A stretch of 64,000 bases of DNA from contig CAWINX010000003.1 of the NCBI GenBank assembly GCA_963837585.1, forward strand, positions 372,001-436,000, written 5' to 3'. Both the position numbers and the translations under genes were made by a program. A model generated the notes under the pieces. It searched no databases. It saw only the letters and a program-made list of their open reading frames with translations, and had not been told where the DNA came from. This document shows, piece after piece, positions 1-8,167 of this stretch. Each line of letters opens with the position of its first letter. The stretch's first letter is position 1. The DNA is from CAWINX01 sp963837585 (GTDB taxonomy: Bacteria > Actinomycetota > Thermoleophilia > Solirubrobacterales > 70-9).

Positions 1-812
1 AGCGCAAGCCCGCTCCGCAGCGCCGCTTCGGCTGCCCCGTGGGCGACGAAGCCGAGCTTGTCCAACTTCTTCAGGACCTCGTTGCGTCGGGCTCGCGCTG
101 CGCCGGGATGCAGGATCGGGTTGTACTCGGAGGGGGCCTGTGGCAGCCCTGCCAGCAGAGCCGCCTGCGGCAGGGTCAGCTTCCAGACCGGCTTGGAGAA
201 GTAAAACCGCGAGGCGGCGCCGACGCCGATCGCGGTGCTGCCCTCGATCGTCCCGTAGGAAGCGGTGTTCAGGTACTGGTCGAGGATCTGCCGCCGGGTG
301 TGATGCTTCGCGTACTCGATCGCCAGCTTCGCCTCGATGATCTTGCGCTCCAGGTTTCGATGGGGATTGCGCAGGCAGAGGCCGCGGACCAACTGCTGGG
401 TGATCGTCGAGCCGCCCTCCACCGGCTTTCCGGCCTCGAGGTCCTTGAGCGCGGCGCGCAGGATTCCCTCCGGGTCGACGCCGCCGTGCTGGAAGAAGCG
501 CTGGTCCTCGATCGCCACCGTGGCGAGCTGCAGGCTTCTCGGGATCCGGCCGATCGAGACCGGTGCCCGCGCCTCGTCGGCGGAGATCGCTCCGAGCTTG
601 CTGCCGTCGCCCGCGTAGAGGGTCGAGTTGCCCACCCGGTCGACCTTCTTGCAGTCGGCGAGCGAGGGCGCGTCGGCGGCGACGTTGAGCACCCACGAGG
701 TGACTGCCACCGCCGCGATCGCGATCACGACGACGAGGGCGCCCACCGCCAGCAGCAGCTTCGGGCCGACGCCGGCGCGGCGCCGCTGGCGTCGGCGGCT
801 CCGCTGAGTCAT
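1..812 (-). CDS. Penicillin-binding protein, glycosyltransferase part (partial)
   Basis: N-terminal part of a class A penicillin-binding protein that polymerises peptidoglycan glycan strands outside the membrane. The start is ATG at 812. The first ~16 residues are very Arg-rich, one membrane helix follows at about residues 18-43, and then comes a GT51 transglycosylase domain with AIEDQRFFQHGG (catalytic Glu region), EGGSTITQQL and ILDQYLNTASYG. The gene runs off the left edge of the window, so the transpeptidase domain is not visible. No frameshift is seen in the 270 visible residues. The family call is secure; the exact PBP1 subtype is not. Confidence 0.9.
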   Translation of the reverse strand, partial: MTQRSRRRQRRRAGVGPKLLLAVGALVVVIAIAAVAVTSWVLNVAADAPSLADCKKVDRVGNSTLYAGDGSKLGAISADEARAPVSIGRIPRSLQLATVAIEDQRFFQHGGVDPEGILRAALKDLEAGKPVEGGSTITQQLVRGLCLRNPHRNLERKIIEAKLAIEYAKHHTRRQILDQYLNTASYGTIEGSTAIGVGAASRFYFSKPVWKLTLPQAALLAGLPQAPSEYNPILHPGAARARRNEVLKKLDKLGFVAHGAAEAALRSGLA

Positions 813-843
813 GGGACGGAGGGTACTTCGCGCCGGGCGGCGC

Positions 844-1260
844 TCAAGCCTGGGTGTCCTCGGTCGAGTGGTTGTGGACGACCCCGTCGACCAGCATCTG
901 GTTGGGGATGACGACCGAGCTGCCGTCGCCGGGGTCGACGTAGGTGTAGGAAAGCGTCAGGTCGGTGACTCGGCCGCTGACCTCTTCGAAGCTGATCCGG
1001 TCGCCGATTTTGATCGGCTGGGTGATCGCCAGCTGGACCCCGGCGACCATGTTGGCGATCGTGTGCTGGGCGGCGAAGCCGATGATCAGCCCGATCACCG
1101 CGGTCGAGGCAAGGATTCCCGTCGCCAACCGCTTCAGCTCGGTGAACTGACTGAGCGCGATCGCCGCGATGACGAGGAGGGCGACGACGATGATCAGGCG
1201 GCGCAGCACCCGCAGACGGGTCTTGGTGGACCGCGAGACCTGTGAAACTGCCGGCGTCAT
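844..1260 (-). CDS. Small MscS-family mechanosensitive channel
   Basis: A short (about 138 aa) MscS-type protein. It has a basic N-terminus, a membrane helix (LIIVVALLVIAAIAL), the pore-helix-like segment with GLIIGFAAQ, and the start of the beta domain (IKIGDRISFEEVSGRV ... VVIPNQMLVDG). It lacks the C-terminal half of classic MscS, as many actinobacterial short forms do. ATG at 1260 is chosen as start; an in-frame TTG at 1269 is possible. The ATG lies in a CATG sequence shared with the start codon of the divergent CPBP gene, leaving no intergenic DNA. The likely role is release of osmotic pressure. Confidence 0.8.
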   Translation of the reverse strand: MTPAVSQVSRSTKTRLRVLRRLIIVVALLVIAAIALSQFTELKRLATGILASTAVIGLIIGFAAQHTIANMVAGVQLAITQPIKIGDRISFEEVSGRVTDLTLSYTYVDPGDGSSVVIPNQMLVDGVVHNHSTEDTQA

Positions 1261-1948
1261 GGAGGCCAATCTACCCTCAAAGCCGGCCTTCCCCTACGCG
1301 AACTGGGGCCCGGTCGCGGGCGTTTTGGGAGTCTTCCTGGCCCTGCTGACCGGGGCCGTGCTCGGCATCCCGGCCGCGGTGATCGACCATCCGGCAAAGG
1401 GCGAGGGCCTCAGCACCGCCGCAAACGTCGCGGTGCAGTTCGCGACCGCGGTCGGGTTCGTGATGGTGCCGATGATCATCGCCGCGCGGCAGGGGGCTTC
1501 ATTCCGGGAGGCGCTGAGGCGGCTGGGGGTGAGGAGCTTTCGGCCCTCGGCGTTCAAATGGATGGCGGCGGCGATCGGCGCCTACCTGCTCTTCGCCTTC
1601 TTCTACGCGACCTTGATCGGCCAGCCCCACCAGAAGGACATCGCCAAGGGTTTTGGGGCTGTCCCGATCCAGGTTCTGTTGATCGTCCTCGCGGCCCCGG
1701 TCAGCGAGGAGGTCTGCTTCCGAGGGATGTTGTTCGGGGGCCTGCGCGAGCGCCTGCCGCGAATCGCCGCGGCGCTGATCAGCGCCCTGATTTTCGGCGG
1801 CCTGCACGCGATCACCGGCATCAGCGCGGTCCCGCCCCTGATCGCCTTCGGCTTCGTCCTGGCGCTGCTTTACGAGAAGACCGGCTCGATCGTGCCGGGC
1901 ATCCTCCTCCACATGCTGAACAACTCCGTCGCCCTGTTGGGGCAGTAG
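1259..1948 (+). CDS. CPBP family intramembrane metalloprotease
   Basis: A membrane protein of about 229 aa with the CPBP (Abi/Rce1-like) signature: SEEVCFRGML (the paired Glu and Arg of motif 1), FGGLHAI (His of motif 2) and LLHMLNNSVAL (motif 3 with His and Asn). Several hydrophobic helices surround these motifs. The family cleaves or processes prenylated or hydrophobic peptides in the membrane; the substrate here is unknown. ATG at 1259 is chosen because upstream in-frame codons read antisense into the MscS gene. The start codon overlaps the divergent MscS start codon. Confidence 0.85.
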   Translation: MEANLPSKPAFPYANWGPVAGVLGVFLALLTGAVLGIPAAVIDHPAKGEGLSTAANVAVQFATAVGFVMVPMIIAARQGASFREALRRLGVRSFRPSAFKWMAAAIGAYLLFAFFYATLIGQPHQKDIAKGFGAVPIQVLLIVLAAPVSEEVCFRGMLFGGLRERLPRIAAALISALIFGGLHAITGISAVPPLIAFGFVLALLYEKTGSIVPGILLHMLNNSVALLGQ

Positions 1949-1958
1949 CATCCCGGCC

Positions 1959-2907
1959 GTGAATCGCCGTTTCGTCCCGGGTCTGGTCTTCGCCGTGCGC
2001 TGCTGATGCTGCCCGCCGCTCGCCTCCGCGACGCCGCAGCCGCCGACCGCCACCGTGAAGATCCGGGTCGGGCACCTGCACGGCGGCAAGGCGCCGATCT
2101 TCGCCCAGGTCCCCGTGATCGGGTCGGTCTCCCCCTTCGTCCCGGGTCAGAAGGTCGAGGTCACCTTCTACCTCAACTCCCACAAGCTCCTCAAGCGAAC
2201 CGTCGCGGTGCACGCGGGGAGCGGCAATTCCGGCAGCTTCCGCTCCAGCATCGTCCTGCGCAAGGGCGGCAAGTACGCGGTGAGCGCGCAGCCACAAGCC
2301 CACCGCCGTCCTCGGCGGCGACAGCACCGTTCGCAAGAGCTGGAAGGTCGGCTTCCCGTCCCTGCGCGCCGGGCAGTGCGGCCGGGTCGTGCGCGGCTTC
2401 AAGAGGGCGATGGCGAAGATGGGCTACGTCTCGGGCGGCGGTTCCTGCTTCAACGGCCGCACCGGTCGGGAGGTGCTCGCCTACCGCAAAGTCAACGGGA
2501 TGGACCGCAACGAGGGGGCCGGCGCCCGGCTCGTCGCCAAGGTCTTCGCGGGTCGCGGCGGCTACCACGTCCGCCACCCCGCCGCGGGCGAGCACGCCGA
2601 GGTGCCGCTCTCCAAGCAGGTCCTGGTCCTCGCCAAGGGCCGCAGGCCGTTTGCGATCTACCCGGTCTCGACCGGCAAGCCCTCGACCCCGACGATCACC
2701 GGGCACTACAGCTTCTACCTGCGCTCGCCGGGCTACAACTCCGAGGGCATGTACTACTCCTTCTACTGGCACAACGGCTACGCCGTGCACGGCTACGCCT
2801 CGGTCCCCAACTACGCCGCCAGTCACGGCTGCGTCCGCACCTACATCGCCGACCAGCCGCGCATCTACAACCAGCTGTTCCAGAACGAAAGCATCTTCGT
2901 CTTCTGA
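1959..2907 (+). pseudogene. L,D-transpeptidase, frameshifted
   Basis: A secreted L,D-transpeptidase that would make 3-3 cross-links in peptidoglycan. The YkuD catalytic region near the C-terminus is intact: YAVHGYASVPNYAASHGCVR holds the conserved His and the Cys nucleophile. GTG at 1959 starts a signal peptide (NRRFVPGLVFAV). An all-beta region follows (KIRVGHLHGGKAP ... KVEVTFYLNS), then a short PG-binding-like stretch (FKRAMAKMGYVSGGGSCFNG). The reading frame breaks near 2000-2030 (an in-frame TGA, bypassed by two shifts) and again near 2290, where one extra base separates the beta region from the catalytic part. The catalytic domain reads without gaps from about 2290 to 2907. Confidence 0.75.
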
Positions 2908-2911
2908 GCCC

Positions 2912-3310
2912 GTGATCGGCGAGCGGACACTCCGCGCCGTGCTGATCGTCATCGCCGTCTACCACGTGGTCGTCGGGGGGCTTGCCCTTTTCGCTCCTGA
3001 CACGTTCTTCGACCAGATCGGGCATTACGGGGTCGAGAACTCTCACTACGTCGGCGACGTCGGAGCCTTCATGCTCGCCTTCGGGGTCGCGGTTGGGATC
3101 TCGGTCGTGCGGTCCGCCTGGCGGGTGCCGATCCTCTGGTTGGGCGCGCTCTGGTACGGCTTTCACGCCCTCAACCACGCTTTCGACACCGGCGAGGCGA
3201 AGAGCGAGGCGCGCGGCTGGAGCGACACGGTCCTGATCGCCTTCGGCGCGCTCGCTTCAGCCTGGTTGGCGCGGGTGTCGGAGAGACTGAACAGGGAGAA
3301 CGCGGGATGA
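2912..3310 (+). CDS. Small four-helix membrane protein, function unknown
   Basis: About 132 aa with four predicted membrane helices (VLIVIAVYHVVVGGLALF, VGAFMLAFGVAVGISVV, VPILWLGALWYGFHAL, VLIAFGALASAWLARV). GTG at 2912 is chosen because it is the first start after the transpeptidase stop at 2907. Its last codon overlaps the ATG of the epimerase gene (ATGA), so the two are probably co-translated. The fold resembles small DoxX or DUF4267-like proteins but I cannot assign a family. No frameshift. Confidence 0.7.
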   Translation: MIGERTLRAVLIVIAVYHVVVGGLALFAPDTFFDQIGHYGVENSHYVGDVGAFMLAFGVAVGISVVRSAWRVPILWLGALWYGFHALNHAFDTGEAKSEARGWSDTVLIAFGALASAWLARVSERLNRENAG

Positions 3311-4239
3311 AGGTGTTCGTGGCGGGTGCGAGTGGGGCGATCGGGCGGCCCTTAATACGTCAACTGGTCGCGGCCGGGCACATGGTGACTGGGACGACCC
3401 GGCGCGAGGAGCGGGCAGTGGAGATCCGCACTGCCGGAGCGACCGCGGTGGTCTGCGACGTGTTCGACGCGGCGGCTCTCGAGGCGGCGGTCAATGAGGC
3501 CGCGCCGGAGGTCGTCGTCAACCAGCTGACCAGCCTGCCGCAGGACTACAACCCCCGCAGCCTCGACTACGCACCGACAAACCGAGTGCGCGAGGAGGGT
3601 GGCGGCAACCTGATGCGCGCGGCGCTCGCGGCGGGCGCGCGGCGGTACGTGACCCAGAGCATCGCCTTCCTCTACGCGCCCGAAGGCGACTGGGTCAAGG
3701 GCGAGGAAGCCCGTCCCTTCGACGATGCCCCCATGCCCTTCCAGGTCGCTGTTCGGGCAATGCTCGCTCACGAGAATGAAGTGCTCAACACCCAGGGGAT
3801 CGAGGGACTGGTTCTGCGCTATGGCCAGTTCTACGGGCCCGACACCTACTACGACCACGGCGGCTCGATCGCCAAGCAGGTCTCCAAACGGATGCTGCCG
3901 GTCATCGGCCCCGGCACCGGCATCGCCTCCTTCCTCCACGTCGAAGACGCTGCCGGCGCCACGATCGCCGCCTTCGACCACGGCGCCCCCGGTATCTACA
4001 ACGTCGCCGACGACGAGCCGGCGCCGATGACCGAGTGGCTGCCGGCCTACGCCGAGGCGCTCGGCGCCAAGCCGCCCCGCCACGTTCCGACATGGCTCGC
4101 CCGTCTGGTTGGAGGCAAGGCCGCAGTCCAGTTCGGCACTCAGCTCCGCGGCGCCTCCAACGCGAAGGCGAAACGCGAGCTGGGCTGGCAGCCGCGTTAC
4201 GCGAGCTGGCGCCAGGGCTTCCGCGAAGCCCTCGGCTGA
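3307..4239 (+). CDS. NAD-dependent epimerase/dehydratase family protein
   Basis: A 310-aa extended short-chain dehydrogenase. The N-terminal Rossmann motif is VAGASGAIGRPLIRQL. Later comes the segment YVTQSIAFLYAPEGDW, where the Tyr-x3-Lys catalytic pair expected of the family is not clearly present, so the enzyme may be an atypical sugar-nucleotide or NAD-binding epimerase. The C-terminal half holds a typical substrate region (LRYGQFYGPDTYYD, FLHVEDAAGATIAAF). The start is the ATG that overlaps the preceding gene stop. The substrate is unknown. Confidence 0.8.
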   Translation: MKVFVAGASGAIGRPLIRQLVAAGHMVTGTTRREERAVEIRTAGATAVVCDVFDAAALEAAVNEAAPEVVVNQLTSLPQDYNPRSLDYAPTNRVREEGGGNLMRAALAAGARRYVTQSIAFLYAPEGDWVKGEEARPFDDAPMPFQVAVRAMLAHENEVLNTQGIEGLVLRYGQFYGPDTYYDHGGSIAKQVSKRMLPVIGPGTGIASFLHVEDAAGATIAAFDHGAPGIYNVADDEPAPMTEWLPAYAEALGAKPPRHVPTWLARLVGGKAAVQFGTQLRGASNAKAKRELGWQPRYASWRQGFREALG

Positions 4240-4279
4240 ACCCAGCGAAGGCCAGGCGGAGGGGGGAGAACTTCGCATT

Positions 4280-4322
4280 CCGGTGTGACTTTATGTCCGC
4301 ATAGCGAACATTTCGCACACGG
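4280..4322 (+). repeat. Copy 1 of a 43-bp palindromic repeat (degenerate)
   Basis: Imperfect inverted repeat with arms CCGGTGTGA and CGCACACGGG around a core (ATGTCCGC-ATA-GCGAACAT) that is itself nearly palindromic. The core is identical to the copy at 5315-5363. It lies 40 bp after the epimerase stop and before the broken DUF559 gene. Confidence 0.85.
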
Positions 4323-4421
4323 GAAGCAGGGGCGAGCGCCTCCATCGGCGGCTAATGTCCGACGGATAGGGAATGGGATCCACTGGCGGGTCGCAAAGGT
4401 AGCCGGCGGGTCAGCTCGGCC

Positions 4422-5287
4422 ATGGTGGCGCGCGACCAGCTGCGGGGATTGGGGATGACCGACAGCGCTATCGCCTGGGCGGTGGCGACGGGCCGTCTGC
4501 ATCTCGGTCTTCCGGGGGGTTTTCGCGGTCGGCTCACCCGCGGGACGATCCGCGCAAGCCGGATGCTGGCGGCGGTACTCGCCTGTGGGCAAGGGGCAGC
4601 GTTGTTTCACACAACACGCGCTGCCGCGTTGCTGGGCATTCAGGATCGCCCTCCGGTATCTGGTAGACGTGGTCGCCCCCGGACAGATCTGGAGGAGGAA
4701 TCGAAGGAATGCGCCGTCACAACGTGCCTCTCCGTCCCAGTGCAAAGGACATCGTGCGAGTCGGCCCTATCCCCGTGCTGCTCCGCCTCCCGCACTGATC
4801 GTCGATCTCGTCCGGCCGGCACGGGGAGCGGCGGATGCGTAGGCTGCGTCGAGAAGGCAGCCGTTGCGTGCGCCTGCTGAACCTGGAGGAGATCGATGCG
4901 GCGATGGCGCGCCGGGGACGTTTCCGGGGCAGCCCGACGCTGCGAGCCATACTGGCCGATTGGCGCTGCGCCCCCGTCAAGCCCACGCTGAGGAGCCCCC
5001 TGGAGGCGAAGTTGCTGCCGCTGATCGCCGCCGCCGGGCTTCCCGCTCCACTCTGCAACCACAGAGTGGAGGGAATGGAGGTGGACCTCTTCTGGCCGCA
5101 CCGGCACCTCGTCGTCGAGGCAGACGGCGTCGCCTCTCACGGCAATCCGATCGGCTTCGTGCGCGACCGTCGCCGCGACCTCGACCTCGTCGCGGTGGGC
5201 TATCGCGTACTGCGCGTTACCTGGCAACAGGTCGAAGACGAGCCGCATAAGACGGTAGCGGCGATCGCCCGCCTCCTCCGACCTTGA
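4422..5287 (+). pseudogene. DUF559 endonuclease-fold protein, interrupted
   Basis: Remnant of a DUF559 protein (Vsr-like PD-(D/E)xK nuclease fold) with an AbiEi-like winged-helix N-terminus. The N-terminal part reads MVARDQLRGLGMTDSAIAWA and ACGQGAALFHTTRAAALLGI, typical of the family. The nuclease part reads intact in another frame from about 4840: RSPLEAKLLPLIAAAGLPAP, then VEGMEVDLFWPHRHLVVEAD, then GYRVLRVTWQQVEDEP. The middle (about 4640-4850) needs at least two frame changes and shows little conservation, so decay is likelier than one read error. It is framed by two copies of a long palindrome. ATG 4422 is only the first ATG; similar coding sequence starts slightly upstream. Confidence 0.65.
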
Positions 5288-5314
5288 TTCCCGGGGTGAT
5301 GAGCCAGAATTCCT

Positions 5315-5363
5315 CTTCCGGTGTGAGTTATGTCCGCATAGCGAACATTTCTCACACCGGAAG
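5315..5363 (+). repeat. Copy 2 of the palindromic repeat (near perfect, 49 bp)
   Basis: Perfect 13-bp arms CTTCCGGTGTGAG and CTCACACCGGAAG enclose the same ATGTCCGC-ATA-GCGAACAT core as copy 1. It ends 18 bp before the pyrE start codon and 28 bp after the DUF559 stop, so it could be a terminator, an operator of pyrE, or an end of a mobile unit. Confidence 0.9.
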
Positions 5364-5381
5364 CGCCGTAGGATTGCCGCC

Positions 5382-5942
5382 GTGCCCGACCTCGACGCCG
5401 CCAAGCAGACGCTGCTCGACGAATTGCGCGAGCACTCGCTGGTGATCGGCGAGGTGACGCTGTCCAGCGGGCAGGTGGCCTCCTACTACGTCGACGCCCG
5501 TCGCGCCCTGTTACGCCCCGCCGGCTTCCTCGCTGCCGGCGAGCTGATCGCCGCCGCAGCCCGCGACGTGGGCGCGACCGCGGTGGGCGGGCCGGTGATG
5601 GCCGCGATCCCGCTCGCCTGCGCGGCGATCGCGGTTCCAGGCGGCGCCGAGCTGATCGGCTTTTTCGTCCGCAAGGAGCGCAAGGAGCACGGGCTGCAAC
5701 GCTGGGTCGAGGGACCGGTCGAGGCGGGCGCTCGCGTCCTCGTCGTCGAGGACACCGTCACCACCGGCGGCTCGACCGTCGCCGCTCTGGAGCGCATCCG
5801 CGAGCAGGGCCTTGAGATCGCCGGCGTGCTCAGCGTCGTCGATCGCCTCGCGGGAGGCGGCGGTGCAATCGAAGCCGCCGCCGAGGCGCCCTACCGGGCG
5901 CTGGTCACGATCGACGAGCTGTACCCGGAACGGCCGCGATAA
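5382..5942 (+). CDS. pyrE: Orotate phosphoribosyltransferase
   Basis: A 186-aa cytoplasmic enzyme that joins orotate to PRPP to give OMP in de novo UMP synthesis. It has the PRPP-binding motif VLVVEDTVTTGGST at about residues 122-135, the SSGQVASYYVDARRALL substrate region near the N-terminus, and FFVRKERKEHGLQ, the flexible catalytic loop. Length is normal. GTG at 5382 is used; no upstream in-frame start fits. It stands alone rather than in a pyr operon. Its 3' end overlaps the convergent TetR gene by 38 bp. Confidence 0.93.
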   Translation: MPDLDAAKQTLLDELREHSLVIGEVTLSSGQVASYYVDARRALLRPAGFLAAGELIAAAARDVGATAVGGPVMAAIPLACAAIAVPGGAELIGFFVRKERKEHGLQRWVEGPVEAGARVLVVEDTVTTGGSTVAALERIREQGLEIAGVLSVVDRLAGGGGAIEAAAEAPYRALVTIDELYPERPR

Positions 5943-6654
5943 AGGAAGGCGCCTTGGGGGTCGCTCGGCCGTCGCGTCGCGCGGCGTTCCAGCTCGCCAG
6001 CGGCGCCGAGGTCAGCTCCTCCCAGGCCGCTTTCTCGCCGAAGTAGGGGAGCACCACGAAGTGGAGGATCCCGGGCAGCAGGTCGCGGATCTTCTCCGGC
6101 TCTCCATCCATCAGCCTCGTGCAGATCATCGTTTCGATCGCCCCGACCATGAAGGTCCCGGTCACCGAGGGCGGGGAGGGCGTCGTGGCCTCCTCGCGCC
6201 CGCTGTCGATCGCCCGCGCGAAGCGCTCCATCACCTCGTTGCGCTTGACGAGAGCCTCGCCGCCCGCCGCGTGGACCTCGACGAACAGCGCCCGCGCGAC
6301 CTGCGGCTCCTCGGCGCAGAAGCCGAGCAGCTCGGCCAGTCCGGCCCGCAGCCCCTCGCGCCAGTCCGTCCGTTCCTTGGCGGCGCCGATCACGCGGTCG
6401 TAGAGGCGGTCGATCGCCGCGGCGTAGGCCTGGGCGAAGCAGTCGTCCTTGTTCTCGAAGTAGGTGTAGAAGCTCTGCCGCCCGGCGCGGGCGCGGCCGA
6501 CCACGTGGCGCACGGCGACGTGCTCGTAGCCGACGTCGGCGGCTGCCAGCAGCATCGCGTCCAGCAATCGCTCGCGCACCGGTCCCGGAGCGCGCACCGT
6601 CGCCAACTGCACCACCGAGGAGGAGTTCCCGATTCCGTCTGCTTTGCTTTCCAT
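5905..6654 (-). CDS. TetR/AcrR family regulator (paralogue 1)
   Basis: About 249 aa. The N-terminal helix-turn-helix reads AAADVGYEHVAVRHVVGRA then GRQSFYTYFENKDDCFAQAY, the usual TetR DNA-recognition and dimer-side pattern; the rest is an all-helical ligand domain ending in a non-conserved tail. ATG at 6654 is chosen because a strong Shine-Dalgarno (GGAAGGA) lies 6-7 nt upstream; the longer reading frame begins in non-coding leader. It is divergent from the next TetR gene across a 184-bp AT-richer interval with a candidate operator. It has three paralogues just downstream. The ligand is unknown. Confidence 0.85.
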   Translation of the reverse strand: MESKADGIGNSSSVVQLATVRAPGPVRERLLDAMLLAAADVGYEHVAVRHVVGRARAGRQSFYTYFENKDDCFAQAYAAAIDRLYDRVIGAAKERTDWREGLRAGLAELLGFCAEEPQVARALFVEVHAAGGEALVKRNEVMERFARAIDSGREEATTPSPPSVTGTFMVGAIETMICTRLMDGEPEKIRDLLPGILHFVVLPYFGEKAAWEELTSAPLASWNAARRDGRATPKAPSFIAAVPGTARRS

Positions 6655-6763
6655 CGGTGTTTCCTTCCGATCGTCTGCGTTTTTGAATCCGGCGGGAACC
6701 GAACTCCAGAAACTATAGCCTTTTCTCCCGGTATGGCTACCTTCATCACGCACACTTTCAGAA

Positions 6764-6797
6764 GTTCTCCAAAAAGTAAGTAGTTTTTAGGGAGAAC
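6764..6797 (+). promoter_or_regulatory. Candidate operator between divergent TetR genes
   Basis: An inverted repeat in the 184-bp divergent interval: GTTCTCC then AAAAA on the left, TTTTT then (AG)GGAGAAC on the right, about 8 bp apart. The whole interval is much richer in A and T than its surroundings, and CCGGTAT occurs on both sides. TetR proteins commonly bind such repeats in their own promoter. Binding is inferred only. Confidence 0.4.
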
Positions 6798-6838
6798 GAG
6801 ACAAGACATCGGCTGAATCTTTCCGGTATCTTGACGGT

Positions 6839-7516
6839 ATGCGGTCGCTACGGAATCGACTCGATGCACTGTCACCGCAGAGCGACCTGGTCCCGCGCGA
6901 CCTCGTCACCCAGCACCAGCGCCAGCGCATGCTGGCGGCGACCGCGGAGCTGGTCGCCAAGCGCGGCTACCAGGGCACGACGATCGAGCTGATCGCGAAG
7001 ACCGCCCGGGTCGCCCTCGTCACCTTCTACGAGCACTTCGCCAACAAGGAGGAGTGCTTCCTGGCCGCCTTCGACGAGACCGTCGAGGCGGTGACCGAGG
7101 CGCTGCACGAACTGGTCGATCCCGAGCTGCCCTGGGAGGAGCAGATCTCGAAGGGCGTCGCCATCCTGCTGGAGATGGTCGCCGGCGACCCGGCCCGGGC
7201 CCGGATGTGCATCGTCGAGGCCCAGACGGCGGGCAACGTCGCCCTTGCGCGCTATGAGGCGATGCTGGAGAGCGCTGTGCCGAAGCTGCGGGAGGGACGT
7301 AAGCTCAACCCGAGGGCCGGGGCCCTGCCCGCGACCCTCGAGGACGCGATCGTCGGCGGCATCGCCTGGTTGATCCACCAGCGCCTGGTGATGAACGAGG
7401 TCGACGACATAGAAGCGCTGCTGCCGGAGGTGCTGCAGATAACGCTCACGCCGTACCTGGGCGAATCTGAGGCGGGACGGGTGGCCGAGGCGGCCGCCCA
7501 GGAGCGTGCTGCCTGA
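6839..7516 (+). CDS. TetR/AcrR family regulator (paralogue 2)
   Basis: About 225 aa. The HTH reads AELVAKRGYQGTTIELIAKT followed by VTFYEHFANKEECFLAAFDE. The C-terminal ligand domain includes ATLEDAIVGGIAWLIHQRLV and LPEVLQITLTPYLG, shared with the neighbouring paralogues. ATG at 6839 is the first start after the AT-rich divergent region. The next gene starts inside its last codons (11-bp overlap), so genes 2 and 3 are translated together. Confidence 0.85.
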   Translation: MRSLRNRLDALSPQSDLVPRDLVTQHQRQRMLAATAELVAKRGYQGTTIELIAKTARVALVTFYEHFANKEECFLAAFDETVEAVTEALHELVDPELPWEEQISKGVAILLEMVAGDPARARMCIVEAQTAGNVALARYEAMLESAVPKLREGRKLNPRAGALPATLEDAIVGGIAWLIHQRLVMNEVDDIEALLPEVLQITLTPYLGESEAGRVAEAAAQERAA

Positions 7517-8147
7517 GCGGGATCGCATCGCGGAGGCGCTGGTCCATCTCGTCGGGACGAGGGGCTATGACGCGACGACCGTGGAGGCGGTCGTCGATTG
7601 CGCGGAGGTCGGGCGCGAGGACTTCGACCGCCGCTTCGGCGACAAGGAGGAGTGCTTCCTGGCCGCCTACGACGAGGTCGCCGCGGACTTCGGTCGCCGC
7701 GTCCTCTCGGCCTACTTCGAGGCCGAGGAATGGCATGAGCGGATGTGGGCGGGGGGCGCGGAGGCGATCCGCTTCCTCGAGGAGGATGGCGAGCGAGCCC
7801 GCTTCTTCGTGGTCGAAGTGGTCCACGCCGGGCGCCAGGCCCAGGCCCGTCGCGACATGATCCTCCACCAGCTCGCCGAGCTGGTGGACGCCGGGCGCGA
7901 TCAGCTCGAGGACCCGAAATCGGTCTCGCGCGGGACCGCCGAGATCGTCGCCGGCGCCGTCTACGGCACCGTCCTGACCAAGATCAAGCGCGGCTGGCCG
8001 GCCTGGGGGAGGGATTTCCTGCCGGAGCTCATGTACATGGCGGTGCTGCCCTACCTGGGCGCCCGCGCCGCCGAGCGAGGAGCTGGGGATGGCGCCGCTG
8101 CAATAGCGCCCGGCGTCCAGTCGCAGCCGCGGATTGGAGAATCGTGA
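7506..8147 (+). CDS. TetR-like regulator with divergent HTH (paralogue 3)
   Basis: About 213 aa. The recognition region VEAVVDCAEVGREDFDRRFG departs from the family pattern: the usual aromatic FYxxF recognition helix is replaced by DFDRRF, so DNA specificity may differ or be reduced. The dimer and ligand part is family-like (GDKEECFLAAYDEVA, LMYMAVLPYLGARAAE). GTG at 7506 overlaps the end of the preceding gene by 11 bp. It is probably an intact member of the four-gene TetR set. Confidence 0.75.
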   Translation: MLPERDRIAEALVHLVGTRGYDATTVEAVVDCAEVGREDFDRRFGDKEECFLAAYDEVAADFGRRVLSAYFEAEEWHERMWAGGAEAIRFLEEDGERARFFVVEVVHAGRQAQARRDMILHQLAELVDAGRDQLEDPKSVSRGTAEIVAGAVYGTVLTKIKRGWPAWGRDFLPELMYMAVLPYLGARAAERGAGDGAAAIAPGVQSQPRIGES

Positions 8148-8167
8148 GTCTCGGATATCGTCCGCCC

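Noticed and set aside
1..911. Plus-strand open frame at the left edge (39-911)
   Set aside because: It is antisense to a clear penicillin-binding protein on the minus strand.
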